In this document: piece by piece, positions 1 to 11,211 of the stretch
Position numbering within the stretch: the stretch's first letter is position 1
How the letters are laid out: each line of letters begins with the position of its first letter
Assembly (NCBI GenBank): GCA_008015325.1
Contig: SSFI01000014.1
Location: 103,343-167,342, forward strand
Direction: 5' to 3'
DNA from: Rheinheimera sp.
Lineage (GTDB): Bacteria > Pseudomonadota > Gammaproteobacteria > Enterobacterales > Alteromonadaceae
Length of the DNA stretch: 64,000 nt
Position numbers and translations under genes: made by a program
Notes under the pieces: generated by a model
Database searches by the model: none
Told to the model about the DNA's origin: nothing
What the model saw: the letters and a program-made list of their open reading frames with translations, nothing else

Positions 1-1213
1 AGTCAGCGCCTATGGTCAGTTCAGCCACGTCGCGCCGCCAGTTTTGCCGGCTGGCCGAGCCCTGATAACCAAAACCACGTAAATAATCACGTTTATCGCC
101 GCCCCAGTTGCGAAACCGTGGCACATAAAAACCGGTTGGCCGGCGGCCAAAATGATATTTGTCGAGATAACCTTCCACTTCGCCATAGGCCCCGACATTT
201 AAGTGGTGGTCCATGACGTTACGGCCAAGCGCATTGCTGCTCGAGCCTAAACCGCCTTCCCAGATGTCTGTGGCTGAATTCATTAAAATCCAGGTCGAGT
301 TAAACGCTGACGCATTTAAGAAAATGATTTTGCTGGTAAATTCGACGGTTTGATTGGTTTCACTGTCCAGCACTTCCACGCCACGGGCGCGTTTTTTGTC
401 TTTGTCGTACAGCACCTGGGTCACAATCGAATATGGCCGCACCGTCAGATTGCCGGTTTTCATCGCCACCGGCAGCGTCGACGACTGGGTGCTGAAATAA
501 GCACCAAAAGGACAGCCTAACCAGCATTTGGCGCGGTATTGGCAGTTCACGCGGTTTTGCTCTGGTTTTGGCTGCGTAATGTTGGCCGTGCGGCCACAAA
601 TCAGCTGACGACTGCCACCAAAGGCTTTTTTGATCCGGGCCGCCACGTCTTTTTCGACGATGTTCAGCTCAAAAGCCGGCAGATACTGACCGTCTGGTAA
701 CACGTCTAAGCCGTCGCGGTTGCCGGAAATGCCGGCAAAACGTTCGACATAATCGTACCAGGGCGCTAAATCGGCATAACGAATAGGCCAATCCACCGCC
801 ACGCCTTCTTCCAGGTTGGCGGTAAAATCACGCTCGTTTAAACGATAACTTTGCCGGCCCCACAATAAAGAACGGCCGCCCATGTGATAACCGCGATACC
901 AGTCAAAACGTTTTTTCTCGGTGTAAGGCGAATCCTTTTCGTTGGCCCACATACCAAAAGTACTTTCATTCAGCGGATAATCGCGTTTGAGTACCGGATA
1001 ATCCTGTTTCATTTGTTCGGTCGGCCGGTCGCGGTGCGGGTAATCCCAGGCCTCTTTCATCGCATTCGTATAGTCTTTGATATGTTCGATGTTGCGGCCA
1101 CGTTCGAGCAGCAACACTTTTAAACCTTTTTCGGTCAGCTCTTTGGCGGCCCAGCCGCCGCTGATGCCGGAGCCCACGACGATGGCGTCGTAATGATTTT
1201 GCGCAGTTGTCAT
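1..1213 (-). CDS. GMC family oxidoreductase (3' end outside window)
   Basis: Reverse strand from 1213 reads MTTAQNHYDAIVVGSGISGGWAAKELTEKGLKVLLLERGRNIEHI, an FAD-binding GxGxxG Rossmann N-terminus typical of GMC oxidoreductases; open to window edge, absent from the ORF track as a full ORF. Confidence 0.88.
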   Translation of the reverse strand, partial: MTTAQNHYDAIVVGSGISGGWAAKELTEKGLKVLLLERGRNIEHIKDYTNAMKEAWDYPHRDRPTEQMKQDYPVLKRDYPLNESTFGMWANEKDSPYTEKKRFDWYRGYHMGGRSLLWGRQSYRLNERDFTANLEEGVAVDWPIRYADLAPWYDYVERFAGISGNRDGLDVLPDGQYLPAFELNIVEKDVAARIKKAFGGSRQLICGRTANITQPKPEQNRVNCQYRAKCWLGCPFGAYFSTQSSTLPVAMKTGNLTVRPYSIVTQVLYDKDKKRARGVEVLDSETNQTVEFTSKIIFLNASAFNSTWILMNSATDIWEGGLGSSSNALGRNVMDHHLNVGAYGEVEGYLDKYHFGRRPTGFYVPRFRNWGGDKRDYLRGFGYQGSASRQNWRRDVAELTIGAD

Positions 1214-1279
1214 CTCTGTTACCTGTGATATGTGGGCGCTCTGCCGGCGCCTGCTGTCGTTTGATAAAGCTGTATCAGG

Positions 1280-2230
1280 TTAAACGTCACAAATCCGCAC
1301 GGCAGCCGCCAAAGACTGCACTTTGCCCTGTGGCGTTGCCGGCGTCGGAATGAATTCCTGCGCCAGATAGCCTTTAAACCCGGTCGCCACTATCGCTTTG
1401 GCGATCGCCGGGTAATACAGCTCCTGCGTGTCATCAATTTCATGGCGTCCCGGCACCCCGGCAGTGTGGTAATGGCCAAAATACTGATGGTTGTCCTGAA
1501 TGCTGCGGATAATGTCGCCTTCCATAATTTGCATATGGTAGATATCAAACAGCAGCTTAAAATTATTTGATTTCAGTCGTTTACAAAGCTCAATGCCAAA
1601 GCGTGAGCTATCGGCCAGATAATCCGGGTGATCGACTTTGCTGTTAAACAGCTCCATCTGCAGCACCACGCCGCGTTGCTCCGCCTGCGGCAAAATTTGC
1701 GACAAGCCAGTCACGGCGTGATTCAGTGCCGTTTCGCGGTCCATGCCGCGGGCATTGCCGGAAAAACAAATCAGGTTGGTGTAACCGGCGTCAGCGACCA
1801 AATCGATATGCGCTCTGTAGCGCTTGATAAGCTCAGGGTGAAACTCTGGGTTACACCAGCCATTGACCAGGTTAATTTCAGCGCCATTACACATCGAGCA
1901 GTCGATGCCGTATTTCTTCAGCGTCGGCCAGTCTTTAGGCCCGACCAAATCAATAGCACTGAAACCTAAGGATTTGACCAGCTGACATAGCTCCTCAATC
2001 GACAGATGGCCATAAGTCCAGCTGGCGACAGAGTGCTGCACCCGGCCTTTGAGCGCCGCTGCAGCGTTATTTGCTGCGACGCCATCTGTAGCCGGCGTTT
2101 GCGCAGCCGTTGCTGCACAGCCACTCAGTAATAATGACGGCCCGGCGACGCCAAGCGCCACACTGCCGGCAGCGAGCTGTTTCAGCATATTGCGGCGTGA
2201 CTCACCAGAATACTGGGTGGTTTTAGTCAT
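1280..2230 (-). CDS. Sugar phosphate isomerase/epimerase (hydroxypyruvate isomerase-like TIM barrel), exported
   Basis: ORF 1280..2239; SRRNMLKQLAAGSVALGVAG Tat-like signal and lipobox-like LLLSGC; xylose isomerase-like TIM barrel motifs; internal Met start at about 2230 likely. Confidence 0.8.
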   Translation of the reverse strand: MTKTTQYSGESRRNMLKQLAAGSVALGVAGPSLLLSGCAATAAQTPATDGVAANNAAAALKGRVQHSVASWTYGHLSIEELCQLVKSLGFSAIDLVGPKDWPTLKKYGIDCSMCNGAEINLVNGWCNPEFHPELIKRYRAHIDLVADAGYTNLICFSGNARGMDRETALNHAVTGLSQILPQAEQRGVVLQMELFNSKVDHPDYLADSSRFGIELCKRLKSNNFKLLFDIYHMQIMEGDIIRSIQDNHQYFGHYHTAGVPGRHEIDDTQELYYPAIAKAIVATGFKGYLAQEFIPTPATPQGKVQSLAAAVRICDV

Positions 2231-3461
2231 GACGGCCATCCTGCGCAGCTAAAGTCTCGTTTTTGAAAATCAGCGCAAACAGCACCAGCACTACCGCGGC
2301 AAAACCAGCCGGGAACAACCAGCTCTGGGTCCAGTCGGTGCCCGCAGCCGTGGTATAAGCCTGCGTCACTTGCCCTGCCACGCTAAAGCCGATCAGCATG
2401 CCAACGCCGTAGGTGGCCAGCGTAATAAGGCCCTGCGCCGCGCTTTTGTATGCCGCACCGGCTTTGCTGTTGGTATAAATCTGGCCCGAGACAAAAAAGA
2501 AGTCATAACAAATGCCGTGCAGGGCAATACCAACCAGCAATAACGCCACACCACTGCCGGCATCGCCGTAAGCAAACAGTACATAACGCAATACCCAGGC
2601 CGCCATGCCTAAAATCAAAGTCCAGCGAATACCAAAACGATTTAAAAACAGCGGCAACGCCAGCATAAAAGCGACTTCTGATACTTGCCCCAGCGTCATT
2701 TTGCCGGTGGCATTTTCGACGCCAACCGCAGTCAGAAAGGGGTTGGCATTCTGGTAATAAAACGCCAGTGGAATACAAATCAGAATGGAGGAGATAAAAA
2801 ACAGCGCGAAGTTGCGGTCTTTTAATAGTTTCAGTGCATCCAGTCCAATCAGTGCACCCAGTTTGACCTGAGTGCCGCGCGCCGCCGGCGGTGTGGCTGG
2901 TAAAGTAAAGCTGTACAGACCAAGCGCCAGAGACGCCACCGCACACATCAGGAAAGTGTTTTGCAGCGCACCGGCGGCAATCGCATCGGCCGCATCCCAG
3001 CCAAACAGGTAGCTGATGACCAGACCCGCCGCAATCCAGCCGATGGTGCCCCAGACGCGGATTTGACCAAACTCACGCTCAGGCTGCTGCATCTGACCAA
3101 AAGACACAGAGTTGACCAGCGCCAACGTTGGCATATAAGCCAGCATATAACCGAGCACTAACGGATAAAACGCAGCGAAATCCGTCGCCTGTGCCATCAG
3201 ATACATCAGCACAGCACCAATCAGATGCAGCACCGCCAAAATCCGCTCGGCGTTAAAAAAGCGGTCAGCGATAAGACCAATAAAAAACGGCGCGATAATG
3301 GCGCCCCAGCTTTGGGTGGAAAACGCCATACCGGTTTGCGGACCGTCTGCGCCCAAGTTCTGGCTTAAAAAAGTACCCAGCGTGACAAACCAGCCCCCCC
3401 AGATAAAAAACTGCAGAAACATCATCGTACTGAGGCGTATTTTTATTGTACTCATCGTCAT
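2223..3461 (-). CDS. MFS transporter, nucleoside:H+ symporter (NupG-like) family
   Basis: 412 aa polytopic protein, MFLQFFIWGGWFVTLGTFL...GLIADRFF typical of the NupG-like family. Confidence 0.8.
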   Translation of the reverse strand: MTMSTIKIRLSTMMFLQFFIWGGWFVTLGTFLSQNLGADGPQTGMAFSTQSWGAIIAPFFIGLIADRFFNAERILAVLHLIGAVLMYLMAQATDFAAFYPLVLGYMLAYMPTLALVNSVSFGQMQQPEREFGQIRVWGTIGWIAAGLVISYLFGWDAADAIAAGALQNTFLMCAVASLALGLYSFTLPATPPAARGTQVKLGALIGLDALKLLKDRNFALFFISSILICIPLAFYYQNANPFLTAVGVENATGKMTLGQVSEVAFMLALPLFLNRFGIRWTLILGMAAWVLRYVLFAYGDAGSGVALLLVGIALHGICYDFFFVSGQIYTNSKAGAAYKSAAQGLITLATYGVGMLIGFSVAGQVTQAYTTAAGTDWTQSWLFPAGFAAVVLVLFALIFKNETLAAQDGRHD

Positions 3462-3541
3462 CCCCGTGATTTTTGTTGTTGTGTTATTTGTTCTACTTGT
3501 TGTGTTTCGAGACCGCTATGACAAACCTCTGTTACAAACCG

Positions 3542-4597
3542 CTATTCGAGGCCCAAAATCCGTCTGTTACGCGCTGCATCCGAACTGCCACCGGCAAAAT
3601 CGTCAAAAGCGCGGCCGGCGCGGTCAATCAGATGCGCAGCGATAAAAGGTGCGCCCTCTTTCGCACCCTGCGCGGAGTCTTTTAAACAACATTCCCATTC
3701 CAACACGGCCCAACCGCGATAACCGTACTGAGTTAACTTACTGAAAATGCTTTTAAAATCGACCTGACCGTCGCCTAATGAACGAAACCGCCCCGGTCTG
3801 TCCACCCAGTCCTGATAACCGCCGTAAAAACCGGCGCGACCGTCTGGCCGAAACTCGGCGTCTTTAACATGGAACATTTTGATGCGGTCATGGTAGCGGT
3901 CGATAAACGCCAGATAATCCAGCTGCTGCAGCACAAAATGGCTGGGGTCAAACAGGATATTAGCGCGCGGATGAAAGTTGGTGGCCTGTAAAAACCGCTC
4001 AAAACTTGCGCCGTCGTGTAAATCTTCACCGGGGTGAATTTCATAACAGACATCTACACCAGCGGCGTCAAAGGCATCCAAAATCGGTAACCAGCGGGCG
4101 GCTAATTCGGCAAAGCCTTGCTCGACTAAACCGGCCGGACGCTGCGGCCACGGATACACCAGATGCCACAACAAGGCGCCGGAGAAAGTCGCGTGCGCCT
4201 TTAAACCCAAATTCAGGCTGGCTTTAGCCGCCAGCTTCAGCTGCGCAATGGCCCATTCAGTGCGTGCTTTCGGCTTGCCACGTAAATGCGCCGGCGCAAA
4301 GTTATCAAAGAGTTCATCATAGGCCGGATGCACCGCCACTAACTGGCCCTGCAAATGAGTGGACAGCTCAGTGATGCTGATCCCCACAGCCGCACATTGC
4401 GCTTTGATGTCATCGCAATAGGCCTGGCTGTTTGCCGCTTGTTCCAAATCAAATAGCGCCGGGTGATTGGTCGGCACCTGAATGCCTTTGTAGCCTAAAT
4501 CCGCCGCCCATTTCGCCATCGTGATGAGATTGTTAAATGGCGCGCTGTCGCCCATAAACTGCGCCAGGAAAATCGCCGGGCCTTGAATACTGTTCAT
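3542..4597 (-). CDS. Sugar phosphate isomerase/epimerase (AP endonuclease 2-like TIM barrel)
   Basis: 351 aa; motifs HPGEDLHDG, NILFDPSHF, IKMFHVKDAEF, GDGQVDFKSIF. Confidence 0.85.
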   Translation of the reverse strand: MNSIQGPAIFLAQFMGDSAPFNNLITMAKWAADLGYKGIQVPTNHPALFDLEQAANSQAYCDDIKAQCAAVGISITELSTHLQGQLVAVHPAYDELFDNFAPAHLRGKPKARTEWAIAQLKLAAKASLNLGLKAHATFSGALLWHLVYPWPQRPAGLVEQGFAELAARWLPILDAFDAAGVDVCYEIHPGEDLHDGASFERFLQATNFHPRANILFDPSHFVLQQLDYLAFIDRYHDRIKMFHVKDAEFRPDGRAGFYGGYQDWVDRPGRFRSLGDGQVDFKSIFSKLTQYGYRGWAVLEWECCLKDSAQGAKEGAPFIAAHLIDRAGRAFDDFAGGSSDAARNRRILGLE

Positions 4598-4652
4598 TGT
4601 GTGTCCTTCAAACCAAAATTCGTCAAATTCACGGCGTCAGCCACCCTTTTAA

Positions 4653-5840
4653 TTAGCCCACATCCGGCACGGCCTGCCATTTTTCGCTGCTGGCAGTGCT
4701 GACGGTGTCGATAAACGCCATGCCGCGTAAGCCGGCGCTGATGCCGGGGACTCCGGTTGGCGTGCCGCGCTCGCCTGCGCGAATAGCCTGAGCAAAATCA
4801 CGGTACAGATTGGCCATCGCTTCTAAATAACCTTCCGGGTGCCCTGCTGGTAAACGGCAACGTTTCAGCGCTTCAGCCCCTAAACCGGCCTGACCGGCAC
4901 CGGCGCGCAGCACATAAAACGGCGCGCCGTGTGGCCGGACTATGATGCTGCTTGGCTCCATCTGCTGCCATTCCAGCCCGCCTTTGTCGCCGTACAGGCG
5001 AATTTTCAGTGCGTTTTCTTCGCCGGCACAGATTTGACTGGCAATGAGCACGCCACTGGCGCCGCCATTGGTTTTAAACAGCGCCGCACCGTCGTCATCC
5101 AGCCGCCGGCCCGGTACATGACTGGTCAGTTCGGCACAAAGCTGATTGATGCGCTGGCCGCTGATAAATTCGGCGAGGCCAAAAGCATGAGTACCGATAT
5201 CAGCCATACAGCCGCTGTTACCGGCCTGCGCCGGATCTGTGCGCCAGCTTGCTTGTTTCTGCGCGCTGGCTTCTAAATTGTCGGTAAGCCAGCCCTGCGG
5301 GTATTCGACATAAATTTTGCGTAAAGTGCCCAGCACGCCGTCGGCCACCAGCTGTTTGGCCTGCCATACCATCGGGTAACCGAGATAAGTATGCGCCAGG
5401 CCATACAAGCGGTCGCTTTGCGCCAGCTCGGCTGCAAGCGTTTGTGTTTCAGCTAAGCTGACACCAGCCGGTTTTTCACAAAATACATGAAAACCTGCAG
5501 CAATGGCGGCGCGGCTGACCGGGACATGCAGCTGGTTCGGCGTAACAATTACCAGCAGCTGCATGCGCTCGTGTTCCGGCAGTGCCGCTTCACCGTCCAG
5601 CATCTGTTGCCAGCTGTCGTATACACGTTCTGGCGCGATATCGAGGCTTTCACCAGTACGCTGATTATTGCCAGAGTCGCGGCTGAAGGCACCGCACACC
5701 AGTTCAGTCTGACCATCTAATGCTGCAGCGTGGCGATGCACCGCGCCGATAAAAGCGCCTTCGCCGCCACCTAACATGCCTACACGAATTTTCTGTGAAC
5801 GGGGGCGAACGGAGTGGGTCATCTGGTTATCCTGCATCAT
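4653..5840 (-). CDS. Gfo/Idh/MocA family oxidoreductase
   Basis: ORF 4653..5939; IRVGMLGGGEGAFIGAVHR N-terminus and CEKPAGVSLAE (EKP motif). The annotated extension upstream of about 5840 runs through an operator-like palindrome, so a start at 5840 or 5822 is preferred. Confidence 0.88.
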   Translation of the reverse strand: MMQDNQMTHSVRPRSQKIRVGMLGGGEGAFIGAVHRHAAALDGQTELVCGAFSRDSGNNQRTGESLDIAPERVYDSWQQMLDGEAALPEHERMQLLVIVTPNQLHVPVSRAAIAAGFHVFCEKPAGVSLAETQTLAAELAQSDRLYGLAHTYLGYPMVWQAKQLVADGVLGTLRKIYVEYPQGWLTDNLEASAQKQASWRTDPAQAGNSGCMADIGTHAFGLAEFISGQRINQLCAELTSHVPGRRLDDDGAALFKTNGGASGVLIASQICAGEENALKIRLYGDKGGLEWQQMEPSSIIVRPHGAPFYVLRAGAGQAGLGAEALKRCRLPAGHPEGYLEAMANLYRDFAQAIRAGERGTPTGVPGISAGLRGMAFIDTVSTASSEKWQAVPDVG

Positions 5841-5916
5841 CTTTAAACGGAAATTGGCACCGGGCTCAGGCATCCGGTGTTTTTGGGAACACACGGACCA
5901 AGCCACTCGCAAAAAA

Positions 5917-5930
5917 TGTAACGGATTACA
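5917..5930. promoter_or_regulatory. Candidate LacI-family operator TGTAACGGATTACA
   Basis: TGTAA-CGGA-TTACA inverted repeat in the divergent interval between the Gfo/Idh gene and lacI-type gene. Confidence 0.55.
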
Positions 5931-6090
5931 TTTTACCACGTCAACCTAAAATCCGGCCAAAAGCAAAATATTTGCGGCATTTTTGCACAAAACCAATTTA
6001 AGCCGCGCACCAAAAACGAGCTTTTGCACTAAATTAATGCCAGATTTTGACCAGACACCTCTTCCCTGCACGGCGAAGATCGCTTATAAG

Positions 6091-6104
6091 TGATACCGGT
6101 TACA
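6091..6104. promoter_or_regulatory. Candidate LacI-family operator TGATACCGGTTACA
   Basis: Second palindrome-like site, about 70 bp upstream of the LacI-family gene. Confidence 0.5.
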
Positions 6105-6175
6105 TTGAAAGCTCTTGCATCCTCAGTCCTGCAACTGAGTAGAATGCCGGTTTGGATCCAACAACAAGTACACTT

Positions 6176-7222
6176 ATGTCCAATATCCGCGAAGTGGCCC
6201 GCCTGGCCGAAGTGTCCGTGGCTACGGTGTCCCGGACTTTGCAGCAACCCGATTTGGTGTCGCTGAAAACCCGTAATAAAGTGCTGGCCGCTGTCAAAGC
6301 GGCCGGTTACAAACCCAATTTGATGGCGGTGCGTTTTCGCTCCGGCAAGACGCATAATCTGGTGGTGTTGGTGCCGACAGTAGCCAACGTGTTCTTCGCC
6401 CGGGTTATCAGCGGCATGCAGGAAGCCGCACACGAAAACCAATACGCGCTGCTGCTCGGTAACACCCTCGGTGATGACGAGATGGAAGCGGCTTATGCCC
6501 GGATGGTGCAAACCTCGCAAGCTGACGGCCTTATTCAGCTGCGCGCCCACAACCCGTTTGATGCGCTGCAACAGCAGGACTCCGCTGACGACAGCCCGGC
6601 GCTGCTGCCAATGGTCAATGCCTGTGAAGTGCTGGATAAAGCGCCCTGCCCAACCGTGGTGCTGGATAACCGCGCCGCTGCCTGCGCCATGACTGAACAT
6701 TTATTAGCGCTTGGCCATCGCCGCATCGCGATGATTAAAGGCCCGGCCCGAAGCCCGCTGACACGCGACCGCGTCGCCGGTTATCGTGACGCACTGCAAG
6801 CAGCCGGAGTGCCTTTTGCTGCTGAGTTACTGTCACCCGGTAACTTCTCGCTGCAATCTGGTTTTGACGCTGCCGCCGATTTACTGGCGCTGCCCAATCC
6901 GCCAACCGCAATTTTCTGTGAAAACGACGAGATGGCGATTGGCGCCATGCAACGCATTAAACAACAAGGCCTGCGTGTGTCGGCGGATATCTCCGTCGCC
7001 GGCTTTGACGATATTTCTTTTGCCGCTTTTGCCGATCCGCCGCTGACCACAATCGCTCAGCCGGCGGAAGAGTTTGGCCGCACAGCGGTGCGCCTGCTGA
7101 TTGATGTGCTGGAAGGCAAACTCAGCAAAGCGCCGAAAGTGATTTTACCTTTTGACCTGGTGATCCGCGCCAGTACCGGGCCTGCACCAGCACCAAAAGA
7201 CAACCAGTCGGATAAAACTTAG
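6176..7222 (+). CDS. LacI family transcriptional regulator
   Basis: MSNIREVARLAEVSVATVSRTLQQPDLVSLKTRNKVLAAVKAAGYKPN helix-turn-helix; periplasmic-binding-like effector domain; start inside ORF 6152..7222. Confidence 0.93.
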   Translation: MSNIREVARLAEVSVATVSRTLQQPDLVSLKTRNKVLAAVKAAGYKPNLMAVRFRSGKTHNLVVLVPTVANVFFARVISGMQEAAHENQYALLLGNTLGDDEMEAAYARMVQTSQADGLIQLRAHNPFDALQQQDSADDSPALLPMVNACEVLDKAPCPTVVLDNRAAACAMTEHLLALGHRRIAMIKGPARSPLTRDRVAGYRDALQAAGVPFAAELLSPGNFSLQSGFDAAADLLALPNPPTAIFCENDEMAIGAMQRIKQQGLRVSADISVAGFDDISFAAFADPPLTTIAQPAEEFGRTAVRLLIDVLEGKLSKAPKVILPFDLVIRASTGPAPAPKDNQSDKT

Positions 7223-7262
7223 CCAAACCGATATTTGAACCACCACAACAGGGAGCTTCATC

Positions 7263-8138
7263 ATGTTCACCACCGAAAAACTGCCATCGCCGGGCCGCCG
7301 CCAATTCCTGCAGCACAGCAGTGCTGGCCTTGCGGCACTGGCTCTGCTTGGCAATCCGTTTCAGGCGCTGGCTGCTGGCTCGGGCAATTCCGCGAAAAAA
7401 GCCGGCCTGCAGCTTTATACCTTGCGTGACATGATGGAAAAAAGTGTCGCCGACACGCTGAAACTGGTGGCTGGTGTTGGTTTCGGCGATGTCGAATTCG
7501 CCGGTTATTTTGGCCACAGCGCCCAGGATATTCGCAAACTACTTGATGCCAATGGCCTTGCTGCGCCTTCAGTGCATGTGCCGCTCGAAGTGCTCAGAAG
7601 CGCGCTGCCGCAGGTGATACAGGATGCCAAAGTCATCGGTCATCACTACATAGTGCTGCCCTGGTTATCTGTCGAGCAACGTGGCGATTCGGTCGACAAC
7701 TACAAAAAACTGGCGGTGGAGCTGAACGGTTTTGCCAAACCAATCAAAGACGCCGGCCTGCAGCTGGCTTATCACAACCATGATTTTGAGCTGCTGCCGG
7801 TCAAAGGCGGTGTACCTTATGACGTGCTGCTCGGTGAGACGGATAAAGACTTAGTCAAAATGGAGCTGGATTTATTCTGGGCGGTCAAAGCCGGTGTCGA
7901 CCCGTTAAAACTGTTTGCCACCAATCCGGGCCGGTTCCCACTGGTGCATGTCAAAGATCTGGCCAAAGACGGCGCAATGGTCGATGTTGGCACCGGCACT
8001 ATCGATTTTAAAGCGATTTTTGCCAAGGCAGACCTGGCCGGCATTCGTCATCAGTTTGTCGAACATGACAACTCTGCCAACCGCATCACCACCATTCGCC
8101 AGGGCTACCAGGCGCTGTCACAGGTAATGAAAGGTTGA
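7263..8138 (+). CDS. Sugar phosphate isomerase/epimerase with Tat signal
   Basis: PGRRQFLQHSSAGLAALALLG twin-arginine signal; LAYHNHDFELLPV, ELDLFWAVKAGVDP, PLVHVKDLAKDG motifs. Confidence 0.87.
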   Translation: MFTTEKLPSPGRRQFLQHSSAGLAALALLGNPFQALAAGSGNSAKKAGLQLYTLRDMMEKSVADTLKLVAGVGFGDVEFAGYFGHSAQDIRKLLDANGLAAPSVHVPLEVLRSALPQVIQDAKVIGHHYIVLPWLSVEQRGDSVDNYKKLAVELNGFAKPIKDAGLQLAYHNHDFELLPVKGGVPYDVLLGETDKDLVKMELDLFWAVKAGVDPLKLFATNPGRFPLVHVKDLAKDGAMVDVGTGTIDFKAIFAKADLAGIRHQFVEHDNSANRITTIRQGYQALSQVMKG

Positions 8139-8150
8139 ACATGCAGCATG

Positions 8151-8169
8151 GGGCGCCGTCGCGGCGCCC
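8151..8169. repeat. GC-rich perfect hairpin GGGCGCCG-TCG-CGGCGCCC, 3' of the epimerase gene
   Basis: Inverted repeat visible just after the stop codon; no clear T-tract, so terminator function is uncertain. Confidence 0.5.
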
Positions 8170-8287
8170 TGCTATCGTTTGACTGGTTGACTGACTTAAT
8201 TTTCGCAACAGCCCCTGAGACTTGAATCACCTGACTAACTCCTGATAACCTGAAATTCACCTCTGAGCAATAACATGGATGATTTGC

Positions 8288-8821
8288 ATGCAAGCCGCCT
8301 TACGTTTTTACAGTCTGCTATGTGTTGCCGGGCTCAGCGCCTGTAGCAGCACAACTTCGACGCCATCCACTGCCAGCGCTGCAACCACAGCAGACAGCTA
8401 TCAGTTCGCCGAACTACCCGTCAATGATGCTGAGCTGCTAAAACCGCAGTGGCAGCTTTTGAAACGCTTTGAGCCCAGATATCCGGTCGAAGAAGCAATC
8501 AAAGGCCGTAATGGCTGCGCGACGGTGGAATATGTCATTACCCCGGATTATCAAATCAAAGATCTGCGTGTGATCACCGCAACGAGCCAGCATTTTGCCA
8601 AAGAATCGATGGCACAGGTCAGACGCTGGCGCTGGCAGGAATTGCCGGCCGGCATTTTGCAGGCGCCGGTCAAAACCAGCAGCCGTTTCGAGTATTGTGT
8701 CTCCGGTAAAATGGGACCGGAAGATGAATGCAACCGGGCGCTGATGAAACAAAATGCGCAATGTACAGGTAGCGATGTCCAGACCACAGTTGGCTATCGT
8801 ATTCGCAAAAAACTGCTGTAA
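8288..8821 (+). CDS. Lipoprotein with TonB C-terminal-like domain (energy transducer-like)
   Basis: LCVAGLSACSS lipobox; RYPVEEAIKGRNGCATVEYVITPDYQIKDLRVI resembles the TonB C-terminal fold; start approximate within ORF 8279..8821. Confidence 0.65.
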   Translation: MQAALRFYSLLCVAGLSACSSTTSTPSTASAATTADSYQFAELPVNDAELLKPQWQLLKRFEPRYPVEEAIKGRNGCATVEYVITPDYQIKDLRVITATSQHFAKESMAQVRRWRWQELPAGILQAPVKTSSRFEYCVSGKMGPEDECNRALMKQNAQCTGSDVQTTVGYRIRKKLL

Positions 8822-9143
8822 ACATCTATTGCAGATGCCTCTGTAAAAGCGCTGTCAGCCAGACCAGCAGCCCATGCTGATCTGGCTGCTGGCAGACACT
8901 TCCAGCCTTGCTGATCATGCATCGCATTCCAGACCAGAAGACCTGAATTGTTGTGTCGAGCATTCGATTTTACCCCTTCTTGCGCTTTTTTCTAAATCGA
9001 TTAAGATTCTGCTATACACAGTCGCGAAACCGGTGTAAAACTAATGTACGACGATTGGCGGGACTTCTGCCTGCCTCGCCTCGTGCGACAGCAAACAACA
9101 ACCAAACAACAATATAGTGCCAATCAGGCCAGGATCAGACGAG

Positions 9144-11063
<1,920 letters not shown>

Positions 11064-11211
11064 CGGCTGTTCAGCTGAAGCGCCGGCCCGGATAGCAGAG
11101 CGAAAACGCGCCGGCGTTGTTGTTGGTAAAACCTGAAGGGAATAAAAGGGACAAGTCCTTACCAGCACAGTATGATCTCCAGCTTTTCCAACACAGCAGC
11201 CGGAGTGTCCG

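Noticed and set aside
6029-6700. Minus-strand 223-aa ORF antisense to the LacI gene
   Set aside because: Fully overlaps a clear LacI-family CDS; composition (His/Gly/Gln-rich) typical of antisense reading frames in GC-rich genes
9020-9045. GCGAAACCGGTGTAAAAC upstream of amylosucrase as a LacI operator
   Set aside because: Only a partial CCGG-centred match without a second half-site
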